Below are positions 21,634 through 30,635 of a DNA stretch of 30,641 nt, piece after piece. Where the stretch lies: NCBI GenBank assembly GCA_029777935.1, contig JAKORH010000023.1, forward strand, positions 1-30,641, read 5' to 3'. Below the pieces are notes generated by a model. It saw only the letters and a program-made list of their open reading frames with translations, was not told the origin of the DNA and made no database searches. Source of the stretch: Pseudomonadota bacterium (GTDB taxonomy: Bacteria > Pseudomonadota > Gammaproteobacteria > Burkholderiales > Burkholderiaceae). Within the stretch, counting starts at the first letter, position 1. Each line of letters opens with the position of its first letter. The translations under genes and the position numbers were made by a program.

Positions 21634-22886
21634 CGCAATTCATGCTCATCGCGGCGTTCATGGTCGTCGTCGGCCTGGGCTGGGTGCTGCCGCCGTTGTT
21701 GCGACGGCGCCCGACCGGCGACGTCGACCACGCCGCGACCAACCTGCGCATCCTGCGCGACCAGCTCGCCGATCTCGAGGCCGACCATCGCCGTGGCGCG
21801 CTGAACGACACGGCCTATGCAGAAACCAAGGCCGATCTCGAACGACGCGTGATCGAGGAGATGCAGGCCGCGCCGGCGCGTGCCGGCGTGGCTGCGAGCT
21901 GGCACGGCCGTGTGACGGCGGCGGTGGTCATCGTGGCGGTGCCGATCGCGGCCGCGCTGCTGTACTCGCGCCTCGGCGATCCGACCGCGTTCGATCCGCT
22001 CGCGCGCCAGGGCGCGGAACAGGGGCACCCGACGAGCGAAGCCGAGATCGAACAGATGGCGGCCAAGCTGATCGAGAAACTGAAGGGCGAGCCCAACAAC
22101 GCGAACGGCTGGGCCATGCTGGCTCGCACGTACTACTTCCAGCGCAAGTTTCCGGAGGCGGCGCAGGCGTACAAGCGCCTGGTCGAGCTCGTGCCCGACG
22201 ACGCCACGGTGCTGGCCGACTATGCCGATGCGCTGGCGATGGCCAACGGTCGCCGGCTTACGGGCGAGCCGCTGGCGCTGATCAAGAAGGCGCTGACACT
22301 CGAGCCGACGCAGTGGAAGGCGCTGGCGATGGCGGGTACCGAGGCGTTCGACCGCAAGGACTACAAGGCCGCCGCGGATTACTGGGAGAAGTTGCGCGCC
22401 TCGCTGCCCGCGGACTCGCCGATCGCGCAGCAGATCGCCGGCTCGATCGCCGAGGCGCGCCAGCTCGGCGGGCTGCCGCCCGACAAAGGTGAAGCGAAGA
22501 TCGCTGCCGCGCCCGCGGCCAAGAGTGCAGCACCGGCGGCCGGCGCGCAGGTCGCAGGCACGGTGACGCTGAGCCCGAAGCTCGCCGCCAACGCGAAGCC
22601 GGACGACACCGTGTTCATCTTCGCGCACGCCGCGCAGGGCCCGCGCATGCCGCTGGCGGTCCTGCGCATGCAGGTCAAGGATCTGCCGGCCAGGTTCGCG
22701 CTCGACGATTCGATGGCGATGTCGCCCGAGTTCAAGCTGTCGAAGTTCGACCAGATCGTGATCGCGGCGCGCGTCGCCAAGGGTGGCGTGGCCAACGCGC
22801 AGCCCGGCGATCTCGAAGGGCAGTCGAAGCCGGTCAAGACCGGCAGCCGCGACATCAACGTGCAGATCGACACCGTCGTGCAGTAA
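21630..22886 (+). CDS. ccmI: cytochrome c maturation chaperone CcmI
   Basis: 418 residues from the GTG at 21630, overlapping the ccmH stop, with a G-rich ribosome site upstream. An N-terminal membrane segment (MLIAAFMVVVGLGWVLPPLL), the family phrase NLRILRDQLADLEAD and a second membrane span near residue 100 are followed by TPR helices (NGWAMLARTYYFQRKFPEAA) and a beta-rich C-terminal domain (VFIFAHAAQGPRMPLAVLRM). CcmI presents apocytochrome C-termini to CcmFH. It is the last gene of the ccm operon. Confidence 0.93.
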   Translation: MTQFMLIAAFMVVVGLGWVLPPLLRRRPTGDVDHAATNLRILRDQLADLEADHRRGALNDTAYAETKADLERRVIEEMQAAPARAGVAASWHGRVTAAVVIVAVPIAAALLYSRLGDPTAFDPLARQGAEQGHPTSEAEIEQMAAKLIEKLKGEPNNANGWAMLARTYYFQRKFPEAAQAYKRLVELVPDDATVLADYADALAMANGRRLTGEPLALIKKALTLEPTQWKALAMAGTEAFDRKDYKAAADYWEKLRASLPADSPIAQQIAGSIAEARQLGGLPPDKGEAKIAAAPAAKSAAPAAGAQVAGTVTLSPKLAANAKPDDTVFIFAHAAQGPRMPLAVLRMQVKDLPARFALDDSMAMSPEFKLSKFDQIVIAARVAKGGVANAQPGDLEGQSKPVKTGSRDINVQIDTVVQ

Positions 22887-23023
22887 CGAACGAGCGGGGC
22901 GCGGTTCCTGATCCTGTAGGCCGTGCACATGCTCGACTCGGCAGCGGGGCGATTGCCGATTCGGGATTGAGGATTCGGCACGACCCGCCTCAAAATCCGG
23001 ATTCCGTAGACCGCGATCCGAGG

Positions 23024-23740
23024 ATGGACCGGCGTCGCTTTGTCACCCAGACAGCACAGGGCGTCGCTGCTGCAGCCACGGGCGGCCTGCTGTGGAATGC
23101 CTTGCTCGGCGCGCAGACCGCGCAGGCGATGACGCCGCTGCGGCCGCCGGGAGCGCAGCCGGAACACGACTTCCTCGCCACCTGCGTCAAGTGCGGACTG
23201 TGCGTGCAGGCGTGCCCGTTCGGCACGCTGAAGCTGGCGAAGACGGCCGAGCCGGTCGCGCTTGGCACGCCGTACTTCGTGCCGCGCGATGTGCCGTGTT
23301 TCATGTGCAGAGACATTCCGTGCGTGCGCCCGTGTCCGACCGGCGCGCTGAACCGCAACATGAAGGACGTCGCCGCCGCGCGCATGGGCCTTGCGGTGAT
23401 CGATCCGGAAAGCTGCCTGTCGTGGCAGGGGATGCGCTGCGACGTGTGCTTTCGTGTCTGCCCGGTCAAGGACAAGGCGATCACGGTCGTGCAGCATCCG
23501 CGCCGGCTCAGCCGCCAGGCATTGCTGGTGCCGGTTGTCCACAGCGACGCGTGCACCGGCTGCGGGATCTGCGAAAAGCGCTGCCCGACCGACGCGACCG
23601 CGATCCGTGTTGTCGATCCGAAGCTGGTGCAGGGCAAGCTCGGTGCGCATTACCGGAGCGATGGCCAGCCCGGGATCGTCGAGCCCGCACCTGCTCCGGC
23701 CGCCCCGCTCGACCCTCCGAACCGCGGTGTTTCGCGGTGA
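23024..23740 (+). CDS. napG: ferredoxin-type protein NapG
   Basis: 238 residues from the ATG at 23024. The GAGG upstream touches the ATG, so the start is only probable. A Tat signal (RRRFVTQTAQGVAAAATGG) precedes several four-cysteine clusters (CVKCGLCVQACP; CFMCRDIPCVRPCP; CDVCFRVCP; CTGCGICEKRCP), giving four [4Fe-4S] clusters. NapG with NapH moves electrons from quinol to periplasmic NapC-type acceptors. No napA, napB or napD is nearby. The stop overlaps the napH start. Confidence 0.9.
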   Translation: MDRRRFVTQTAQGVAAAATGGLLWNALLGAQTAQAMTPLRPPGAQPEHDFLATCVKCGLCVQACPFGTLKLAKTAEPVALGTPYFVPRDVPCFMCRDIPCVRPCPTGALNRNMKDVAAARMGLAVIDPESCLSWQGMRCDVCFRVCPVKDKAITVVQHPRRLSRQALLVPVVHSDACTGCGICEKRCPTDATAIRVVDPKLVQGKLGAHYRSDGQPGIVEPAPAPAAPLDPPNRGVSR

Positions 23741-24624
23741 CTGCGTCGCGGCCGGTGCGCCACTTCGAACCTCCGCGCACGCTGCGCGCATGGCTCTTCG
23801 TGCACCGTTACGCGATCGCGCGGCGCACGCTGCAGTTCGGCGTGCTGCTGCTCTTCTACGGCACGTTGCACTGGGGCTGGAAAGTCGCGGGCCGGCCCCT
23901 GCTCGCAGGTAATCTGTCGGCATCGAAGTTCGCCGGCGTGCTGCCGATGGCCGACCCGTTCGCCGTGCTGCAGACGTGGTTCACGCGCCATGCGCTTGCG
24001 ACCGAGGCGCTGCTGGGCGCCGCGATCGTGCTCGGCTTCTATCTGCTGGTCGGTGGGCGAGTGTTCTGCGCGTGGGTTTGCCCGATGAACGTCGTGACCG
24101 ACGCCGCGGACTGGCTGCGCGGCAGACTCGGCATCGAAAGCAATCTCGTGCCGATCGACGCCCGCACCCGCTACTTCGTGCTGCTGCTCGCGCTCGCGGT
24201 GTCGTTCTTCGCCGGCGTGGCCGCATTCGAGTGGGTGAGCCCGATCGCGGCGCTGCACCGGGAACTGATCTACGGCGTCGGGTTCGGACTGACCGCCGCG
24301 CTCGGCATCTTCGTGCTCGATGCGTTCGTGCTCAGACACGGCTGGTGCGGGCGCCTGTGTCCGCTCGGCGCGTTCTGGGCGCTGGTTGGCCGCGCGGGCC
24401 AGATCAAGGTCGCATTCGACGATGCGAGCTGCACGCGCTGCGGCGACTGCGTCCGGATCTGCCCCGAGCCGCGCGTGCTGCACTTTGCACAGATGGCCGC
24501 GGCCGGCCGCGTCGACCCCGGCGAATGCACGAACTGCGCGCGCTGCATCGTCGTCTGCCCGGAGGACAGCCTGCGCTTTGCACTGCGCGCGCGCACACGG
24601 CCGAAGCAGGCGGCAAACCGATGA
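23737..24624 (+). CDS. napH: membrane ferredoxin-type quinol dehydrogenase NapH
   Basis: 295 residues from the GTG at 23737 (GTGA overlap with napG). Four membrane segments carry the paired motifs CAWVCPMN and CGRLCPLG of the NapH/NosR family, and two [4Fe-4S] clusters lie in the C-terminal cytoplasmic part (CTRCGDCVRICPEP; CTNCARCIVVCPED). NapH is the quinol-oxidising partner of NapG. In this setting the pair may feed the NapC-like cytochrome of this window, which is inference from gene content. Confidence 0.9.
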   Translation: MTASRPVRHFEPPRTLRAWLFVHRYAIARRTLQFGVLLLFYGTLHWGWKVAGRPLLAGNLSASKFAGVLPMADPFAVLQTWFTRHALATEALLGAAIVLGFYLLVGGRVFCAWVCPMNVVTDAADWLRGRLGIESNLVPIDARTRYFVLLLALAVSFFAGVAAFEWVSPIAALHRELIYGVGFGLTAALGIFVLDAFVLRHGWCGRLCPLGAFWALVGRAGQIKVAFDDASCTRCGDCVRICPEPRVLHFAQMAAAGRVDPGECTNCARCIVVCPEDSLRFALRARTRPKQAANR

Positions 24625-24829
24625 AGCTGGCACCGGCGATCGCCGTCGCGCCGGTCGCTCGCCGCGCATCGCCGCAGCCGATCCGCGCGACGTAACTCCG
24701 ATCGCGCAAGGCAGAGTTCGATACCGCGACACCTGTGCGGTCTGGCTTCGAGGCCGCGGCCGGGCCGGGCGCACCGCCGTTCGATCGCCGCTCGCGTTAA
24801 GCTCGCGCGTCGCGGGCGAGGAAGACGGC

Positions 24830-26251
24830 ATGTTCGAGGGCAAAGCTGCGGGCTCGGCGCCGGGCGCTGACGTGATCGTGGTCGGTGCCGGCCTGTCGGG
24901 CCTGGCGTGCGCGTTCCGCCTGGTGCGCGCGGGTGTCAGGGTCGAGATGATCGAGGCCGCGCCGCGCGCCGGCGGCGTGATCGGCTCGCGCATCCGCGAT
25001 GGCGTACTGATCGAGTCGGGGCCGAACAGCGCTCTCGACACCTCGCCGCTGATCGGCGAACTGCTGCGCGACGCCGGCATCGCGGCCGAGCGCCTCGACG
25101 CGAGCCGCATCGCCGATCGCCGCTACATCCTGCGCGGCGGCTAACTCGTTCCCATGCCGCTGTCGCCGCCGGCGTTCCTGCGCACGCCGCTCTTTTCCTG
25201 GCGCACCAAGCTCGGCCTCGTGCGCGAGCCGTTCATCGCGCGCTCGCCGGCCGATGCCGAAGAGACGGTGGCGGATTTCGTGCGCCGCCGCCTGGGGCGA
25301 GAGTTCCTCGACTACGCGATCGAGCCCTTCGTCGCCGGAATCTACGCCGGCGATCCGGAACTGCTGTCGGTGAAGGCGGCGTTCCCGCGCCTGCACGCGC
25401 TCGAGCAGAACTACGGCAGCCTGATCCGCGGCATGATCCTCGGCGCGCGCGAACGCCGCAGGAACGCGGAGAAGGCGAAGAACACGGCGAAGAGCTTTTC
25501 GTTCCGCGCCGGCATGCAGGCGCTGACCGACGCGCTGGCGCGCGGCGTCGGCGTCGAGCGCATCCGCTGCGGCGCGCGGGTCGAGCGCGTGCTGCGCGCA
25601 GACGGCGGCGGCTTCATCATCGAGGCCGCGAGCCACGGTGAGCGCCTCACGCGCAACGCCCGTGCGCTGGTGCTCGCCGCCCCGGCGTACGAGGCGGCAC
25701 GGCTGGTCGCATCACTGGCGCCGGGGGCCGCGACGGCGCTGCAGGAGATCGTCTATCCACCGGTGGCGAGCGTGGTCAGCGCCTACTGGCGCAGCGAGGT
25801 CGCGCATCCGCTCGACGGCTTCGGATTCCTGGCACCGAAGGTCGAGCGGCCGCGCGTGCTGGGGACGCTCTTTTCCAGTTCGATGTTCGATGGCCGCGCG
25901 CCGGCCGACGTGGTCGCGCTGACGACCTTCGTCGGCGGCCGGCGCGACCCCGAGTTCGCGCGTGAAGAGCCGGCGCGCGTCTCAGCGAACGTGCGCGAGT
26001 CGCTGCAGCGTCATCTAGGAGCACGCGAGCCGCTGTGGAGCGAGGTGACGCGCTGGGAGCGCGCGATTCCGCAGTACGCGCTCGGACACCTGGCGCGCAT
26101 CGCCGCGGTGGAAAGCGCCGAGCAGGCGTTGCCTGGACTTCACTTCTGCGCGAACTACCGCGGCGGCGTCTCGGTCGGCGACTGCATCAAGTCGGCGCAC
26201 GCGCTGGCCGAGCGCGTCGTTGCCCAATTCGGGCGACACGTCCCTGTGTGA
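24830..26251 (+). pseudogene. hemY: protoporphyrinogen oxidase (HemY/HemG type) with in-frame stop
   Basis: The frame from the ATG at 24830 encodes an FAD enzyme: Rossmann motif VIVVGAGLSGLACAF, acidic VEMIEAAPRAGGVIGS, and at the C-terminus FCANYRGGVSVGDCIKSA. This is the oxygen-dependent oxidase of heme synthesis. After residue 104 a TAA (25142-25144) interrupts RYILRGG-stop-LVPMPLSPP, and the same frame then continues for 369 codons with full family similarity. The family has a Gln, Lys or Arg there, so one base change (for example CAA to TAA) explains it. No frameshift is present. An ATG at 25154 could restart translation but would lack the FAD site. A sequencing or assembly error, a true pseudogene or readthrough are all possible. 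Confidence 0.85.
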
Positions 26252-26387
26252 TCCGCGTATTCCGGGCATGACGCGCGGGCGTCGAACCTGCTCGGCGTCA
26301 AAATCGCGTCACTGTCGGCTGTTATACGTGCGCGCTACGCAGGCAGGGCGCGTCGCGCGCTTCGCAGCGGTTCCGGAAGGATGTCGA

Positions 26388-26699
26388 ATGAAGTCTGGCA
26401 ACACCACGCAAGCACGTTCCACCGCAGACAAGGCGCCGCGCAAGCCGCCAGCCGCCCGCGCCGATGCGCCGGCGGCGGACAGGACGAGGAAGCGGGCCGC
26501 GCCCAAGCGGCCGGCTGCGGAGATATCGGCACAAGCGCCGAGCAAGCAGGTCCGGCCGACGCAGGAGGAGCGCGAGGTCACGATCGCCCGGATCGCGTAC
26601 TTCCGCGCCGAGGCGCGCGGCTTTGCGCCGGGACACGAACTCGACGACTGGTACGCCGCCGAGGCGGAACTCGAAGCGCAGTTCGAAGTCGGCCGCTGA
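26388..26699 (+). CDS. DUF2934 domain protein
   Basis: 103 residues from the ATG at 26388, seven bases after GGAAGG. The first 60 residues are a disordered Ala/Pro/Lys/Arg-rich tail. The last 40 (IARIAYFRAEARGFAPGHEL, then DDWYAAEAEL) match the DUF2934 helical motif common in proteobacterial small proteins. Function is unknown. The basic tail could bind nucleic acid. It converges with the minus-strand AdoMet synthetase gene, 18 bases apart. Confidence 0.8.
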   Translation: MKSGNTTQARSTADKAPRKPPAARADAPAADRTRKRAAPKRPAAEISAQAPSKQVRPTQEEREVTIARIAYFRAEARGFAPGHELDDWYAAEAELEAQFEVGR

Positions 26700-26717
26700 C
26701 GCGCATCCGCGCGCCGT

Positions 26718-27914
26718 TCACCACGGCAACAGTCCGCCCTGCAGCGACTCGCGCCACAGCGACGTGATGCCGCGCAGGTGATCCTGCGCGATCTCGGTCG
26801 CCCGCGGGCGAATTGCGTCGAGCGCGCCGGGGTCCGCGAGGCGCAACCGCACGTCGGTGACCTGCGGGTCGTCGATCGGGTCGCCGATGTTGCTCATCAG
26901 CCAGCAGTACGCCTCGGCCGCCTCCGGAACCTCGGCGACGATCTCCTGCGCGATCCGATGCGCGGCCACGTTGTATAGCTTGCCCACGTGCGTGACCGGG
27001 TTCTTGCCGGCCGGCGCTTCCAGGCTCATGGGGCGGTACGGCGTGATCAGTCCGTTGACGCGATTGCCGCGCCCGACCTGGCCGTCGTCGCCGGATTCGG
27101 CCGACAGGCCGGTGATAGTCAGGTACACGCTCGCGGCGGCGTCGCCGTCCGCGGTGTTGACTGCGACGTCGACATCGCCGCCCGCAGCGTCGCACGCGGC
27201 TGCGCGCGCGATGCGGGCGACCGCGGCCTTCTTGTCGCGGTAGTCGTCGAGATCGCCGACGTATCGGCTGACCAGCGCGCAGGCGACGGTCAGCCGGATC
27301 GATTCGCCGCTACGCATGCCCATCACCTTGACGTCCTCGCCGATGTACGGATGCCGGGCTTTCGTCGCGTCGGCATTCAGCGCGCGCTCGACCGCGAGCA
27401 CGCAGCGCTCGAGCGCATCGAGCGGCGCGTAGCCGGCACCCAACGACGTGTCGTTCGCACGCGGCGCGCCGTCGCGGCGCTCGAACAGACTCGCCAGTTC
27501 GGCCGACGTCGGGCGCAGCAGGTTGTAGATGCGCGTGTCGCGCACCGGATCGAGATGGCGGATATTTCGCGCGAGCCAGTCGCGTGCCGTGCCCGTCACC
27601 AGTTCGTCGAGCGGCACGTGCTCGGCGCCGACCGCGGCGGTGGCGCGCCCCGCCAGGTACAGCTCGATCGGCTCGACCAGTTCGCCGCCGCCAAAGCGCG
27701 GGCGCGCGGCGCCGCCGCGCAACAGCGCCTTGTCGACGTTGTAGTGCAGGACGCGGCCGAATCGCTCGAGGTAGTGGCGCGACAGCGCGACGCTCAGTGC
27801 CTCGGCGATCGCGTCGCACATCGTGTCTGGGTGCCCCAGCCCCTTGCGCTCGACGAGTTCGATCGGCAGCCGCGCGGGCGTCGGGGCATCGAGCAGCGAA
27901 ATCCGGATCGGCAT
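26718..27914 (-). CDS. archaeal-type S-adenosylmethionine synthetase
   Basis: 398 residues from the ATG at 27914. An upstream ATG at 27953 adds 13 residues, and neither start has a clear ribosome site. Family motifs are plain: VERKGLGHPDTMCDAIAEAL, HYNVDKALLRGG, DTSLGAGYAPLD, and GDDGQVGRGNRVNG followed by LITPYRPMSLEAPAGKNPVT and HVGKLYNV. These belong to the archaeal MAT family (distinct from bacterial MetK), which makes AdoMet from ATP and methionine. It is transcribed alone and opposite to its neighbours. Such genes are scattered in bacteria and suggest transfer. Confidence 0.93.
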   Translation of the reverse strand: MPIRISLLDAPTPARLPIELVERKGLGHPDTMCDAIAEALSVALSRHYLERFGRVLHYNVDKALLRGGAARPRFGGGELVEPIELYLAGRATAAVGAEHVPLDELVTGTARDWLARNIRHLDPVRDTRIYNLLRPTSAELASLFERRDGAPRANDTSLGAGYAPLDALERCVLAVERALNADATKARHPYIGEDVKVMGMRSGESIRLTVACALVSRYVGDLDDYRDKKAAVARIARAAACDAAGGDVDVAVNTADGDAAASVYLTITGLSAESGDDGQVGRGNRVNGLITPYRPMSLEAPAGKNPVTHVGKLYNVAAHRIAQEIVAEVPEAAEAYCWLMSNIGDPIDDPQVTDVRLRLADPGALDAIRPRATEIAQDHLRGITSLWRESLQGGLLPW

Positions 27915-28060
27915 CGTCGAATGCGACCTTGCGCCGATCGGTGCTGCGTCCATTGAGATGCGTCAACCGGGCGGGGTCAGAGCCCGCAATTGACGCGCGG
28001 CAATTCGCGCGCAGGTTGGCTTGCGAAACTTCGATCGAGCACGCCGGAAGGAGGTGCACC

Positions 28061-28231
28061 GTGACGATCCAACTGAACCTGGCCGAGCAGAACCTGCTGA
28101 AGAAGATCCTCGATTCGTATCTGTCCGAGCTGAGGCAGGAGATCGCGGCAACGAAACGCGACACGTCGCCGCTGCACGCGGAAGAGGACCTCGTCAAGGA
28201 GCTGAAGAAGAAGGTTTCCGCGGCGGCGTGA
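28061..28231 (+). CDS. 56-residue conserved-looking small protein
   Basis: The GTG at 28061 lies five bases after AGGAGGT, the best Shine-Dalgarno in the window. The product is acidic/basic helical (LNLAEQNLLKKILDSYLSEL, then HAEEDLVKELKKKV) with no signal or membrane segment. It resembles short, uncharacterised bacterial proteins with an alpha-helical hairpin. No function can be assigned. It is divergent from the AdoMet synthetase gene, with about 146 bases between starts. Confidence 0.7.
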   Translation: MTIQLNLAEQNLLKKILDSYLSELRQEIAATKRDTSPLHAEEDLVKELKKKVSAAA

Positions 28232-28712
28232 CGGTGCCGGTGCGCGCGACATATCGCAAACACGCTCGTCGACCGATGGGCGCGAACGACAGCGGCAGGC
28301 ACGTGGAGCGCCGGCGTCTGATCGCCGCGTGCCTGGCTTGGAAGAAGCCGGTGAGCAGATGAACTGTCCCCGCGCGCCTGTGCACGCGCGCGAATGGCCA
28401 GTCTCGCTATCCGTTGATCTTCGCGCTGAAGCTGGCCAGCGGCCGCTGACCGAGGTGAACCGGTCACGGAATCGCAAGATCGTGATGGACGCCTTTGGGT
28501 CGCAAGGACTCATTGCGCCAACTCACTTCGGCGTTCCGCGAGCGATCACCATGCGCGCATGTGCGCCCGCGAGCCATCGATCGAACGCTGACCTGCGATG
28601 TTCGAGTCTGCGGACAGACTTCGCCATCGCGGTAAGCCGGTGCCGGGTCGGCAGACCACGGGACGGCGAAGCAGGCGCCCGTATCATCCCCTGCCTGTCC
28701 ACGGAGCCCCGA
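28232..28712. other. gene-free stretch before thrH
   Basis: 481 bases with open frames but none with a ribosome site or natural composition. No hairpin with a U-tract and no repeat are seen. It presumably holds the thrH promoter. Confidence 0.5.
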
Positions 28713-29333
28713 ATGCAAGTCGTCTGCCTCGATCTCGAAGGCGTGCTCGTGCCCGAGATCTGGATCGAGTTTTCCCGCCGCACCGGCATCGCCGCCTTCG
28801 CTCGCACCACGCGCGACGAGCCCGACTACGACAAGCTGATGCGCTGGCGCCTCGGCCTGCTGCGCCAGCACGGGCTGAAGCTCGCCGACATCCAGCAGAC
28901 GATCGGGTCGATGAGCCCTGTGCCGGGCGCGCGCGAGTTCCTCGACGCGCTGCGCGCGCGCTCCCCGGTGATCATCCTGTCCGACACCTTCTACGAGTTC
29001 GCTGACCCGCTGATGCGCCAGCTCGGCCGGCCGACGCTGTTCTGCCACCGGCTGCACATCGACGCCGAAGGGTTCGTCGCCGATTACCGGCTGCGCCAGC
29101 CGGACCAGAAGCGGCAGGCCGTCAATGCGCTGAAGGGTCTCAACTTCCGCGTGATCGCCGCCGGCGATTCGTACAACGACACGGGGATGCTCGCGGCGGC
29201 CGACGCGGGGCTGTTCATCCACCCGCCGGAGGCGATCGCGGCGCAGTTTCCGCAGTTCCCGGTCAGCCGCAGCTTCGACGAACTGCTGCGCGCGATCGAT
29301 CGGGCAGCGGAAAGGCTTTCCGCGCGTGGGTGA
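28713..29333 (+). CDS. thrH: ThrH-type phosphoserine phosphatase/homoserine phosphotransferase
   Basis: 206 residues from the ATG at 28713 with GGAG six bases upstream. HAD motifs: CLDLEGVLVPEIWIEF (nucleophile Asp), ILSDTFYEFADPLMRQLG, Lys in PDQKRQAV, and AAGDSYNDTGML. The phrases TRDEPDYDKLM and FPQFP are specific to ThrH as known from Pseudomonas. It can dephosphorylate phosphoserine or transfer the phosphate to homoserine. It ends at a large palindrome that likely terminates it. Confidence 0.94.
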   Translation: MQVVCLDLEGVLVPEIWIEFSRRTGIAAFARTTRDEPDYDKLMRWRLGLLRQHGLKLADIQQTIGSMSPVPGAREFLDALRARSPVIILSDTFYEFADPLMRQLGRPTLFCHRLHIDAEGFVADYRLRQPDQKRQAVNALKGLNFRVIAAGDSYNDTGMLAAADAGLFIHPPEAIAAQFPQFPVSRSFDELLRAIDRAAERLSARG

Positions 29334-29336
29334 TGT

Positions 29337-29407
29337 CGTCGCCCCGGCGAAGGCCGGGGCCTAATTTCGAGGTACAAGATTAGGCCCCGGCCTTCGCCGG
29401 GGCGACG
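29337..29407. terminator. perfect inverted repeat between convergent genes
   Basis: Arms at 29338-29365 and 29379-29406 are 28-bp perfect inverted repeats (extendable by one pair) around a 13-base loop. It lies between the thrH stop (29333) and the stop of the leftward methyltransferase gene (29415). It has no long U-tract, but its size and place suggest a two-way transcription stop. It could also be a dispersed REP-type palindrome. Confidence 0.65.
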
Positions 29408-29414
29408 GAATGAA

Positions 29415-30038
29415 CTAACCGGCGCGCTGAAATACCAGCGTCTGGTTGTTGGCCGGCATCGCGACGCGCTCGCGCAGGGCGATTCGCACTTTCTCCGCTT
29501 CAGCGACGACATCGGCCAGCCGCCGCAATCCCCACTCCGGATTGCGCTCGTGCAGGTCGGCGTCGAAGGCGACATTGCTCGGCGCCGTCGCCTCGCCGTC
29601 GACGAGGAACGGGCCGTAGATGATCAGCCATCCTTCCGGTGCGAGGTGACGCGCGGCACCGCGCATCAACGCCGGGCACGCCCGCCACGGCGCGATGTGC
29701 AGCAGGTTCGCGCAGAAGATGGCGTCGACAGAAGGCACGTCCGCCCAGTCGGCCGCGAGGACATCGAGTCGCCGCGGCGGCAGCAGGTTCGGCACATTCG
29801 CCTGCGCGCGCCACGCTGCGATCGAGGCCAGTGCGTCTGCGTCCGCGTCGGTTGGAAGCCAGGTCCACTGCGGCAGGTGCGCGCAGAAGTGCGCCGCGTG
29901 CTGCCCGCAGCCCGCCGCGATCTCGAGCGCAGTGCCGCGCACCGGCAGCACCCGCTGCAGCACCTCGAGGATCGGCTGCTTGTTGCGCGCGGCGGCGGCG
30001 CTGTGCTGGCGCGCGTCGCGTGGCGGGCGATCGGTCAA
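29415..30038 (-). CDS. DUF938 family SAM-dependent methyltransferase
   Basis: 207 residues. Class I methyltransferase fold with motif I LEIAAGCGQHAAHF (about residues 38-51), motif II region WLPTDAD, then DAIFCANLLHIAPW and the post-motif GWLIIYGPF. N-terminal AARNKQPILEVL and NPEWGLRRL are typical of DUF938 proteins. The substrate is unknown. It lies 12 bases downstream of the glycine-zipper gene on the same strand, so they form an operon. Confidence 0.9.
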   Translation of the reverse strand: MTDRPPRDARQHSAAAARNKQPILEVLQRVLPVRGTALEIAAGCGQHAAHFCAHLPQWTWLPTDADADALASIAAWRAQANVPNLLPPRRLDVLAADWADVPSVDAIFCANLLHIAPWRACPALMRGAARHLAPEGWLIIYGPFLVDGEATAPSNVAFDADLHERNPEWGLRRLADVVAEAEKVRIALRERVAMPANNQTLVFQRAG

Positions 30039-30050
30039 GCGCTCAGCCGC

Positions 30051-30635
30051 TTAGCCGCGCAGTGCGAGGTGGTTGCTGCTGACGCGCACCTTGGCGCCTA
30101 CCGCGAGCGGCGACGATTCGGTGAATGTGCGCAGCGCGCCGTCGTCCATCTTCACTTCGACGTGATACACGGCGCGTGCGCGCGCCTGCTTCTCGATCTG
30201 GTTGCCGGCAATGCCGCCGCCCACCGCACCGAGCGCGGTCATGGCGTCCTTGCCGCGCCCGCCGCCCATCTGGTTGCCGACGACGCCGCCGATGACCGCG
30301 CCGGCGACCACGCCCAGCCCGGTGCCTTGCCCCGCGACCTTCGATTCGCGCACGGCGACGACCACGCCGCAGTCGGTGCACACCGCGGCGCCGCTGCGGT
30401 CAGCCGGCGTGCGCGGCGCGGCGGCCATGCCTTTCTCCGGCGTGGCGTTCTTCGTGCTCGCGCCGGCTTGCGCCGCGGGCGGCGCGCCGGACTGCGATTT
30501 GGCACTGCTCGGCCATAGGAACTGCGCGGCGGCGATCAGCGACACAGCGGTCACCGCCAGCGCCGCGATGGCCAGCAGCGGATGCAGCGGCCGGCGTTCG
30601 GCGCGCGTGGTGTTATCGGCTTGTTCGTTGCTCAT
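30051..30635 (-). CDS. glycine-zipper 2TM-domain membrane protein
   Basis: 194 residues from the ATG at 30635. An N-terminal membrane anchor (LLAIAALAVTAVSLIAAAQF) is followed by a low-complexity Ala/Pro/Ser linker and CTDCGVV. Next is a glycine zipper (GTGLGVVAGAVIGGVVGNQM, then ALGAVGGGIAGNQIEK) like the 17-kDa surface antigen/SlyB type domain, and a beta-rich C-terminal segment (VYHVEVKMDDGALRTF). It is probably in the envelope. Role is unknown; family members affect envelope integrity. Only six bases lie upstream in the window. Confidence 0.85.
   Translation of the reverse strand: MSNEQADNTTRAERRPLHPLLAIAALAVTAVSLIAAAQFLWPSSAKSQSGAPPAAQAGASTKNATPEKGMAAAPRTPADRSGAAVCTDCGVVVAVRESKVAGQGTGLGVVAGAVIGGVVGNQMGGGRGKDAMTALGAVGGGIAGNQIEKQARARAVYHVEVKMDDGALRTFTESSPLAVGAKVRVSSNHLALRG

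Noticed and set aside
23976..24695. Alternative plus-strand frame overlapping napH
   Set aside because: Arg-rich shadow; the napH frame carries the Fe-S cysteine motifs and couples to napG.
28329..28712. N-terminal extension of the thrH frame
   Set aside because: ThrH homology begins at the ATG at 28713 with its own ribosome site; the upstream part has no similarity.
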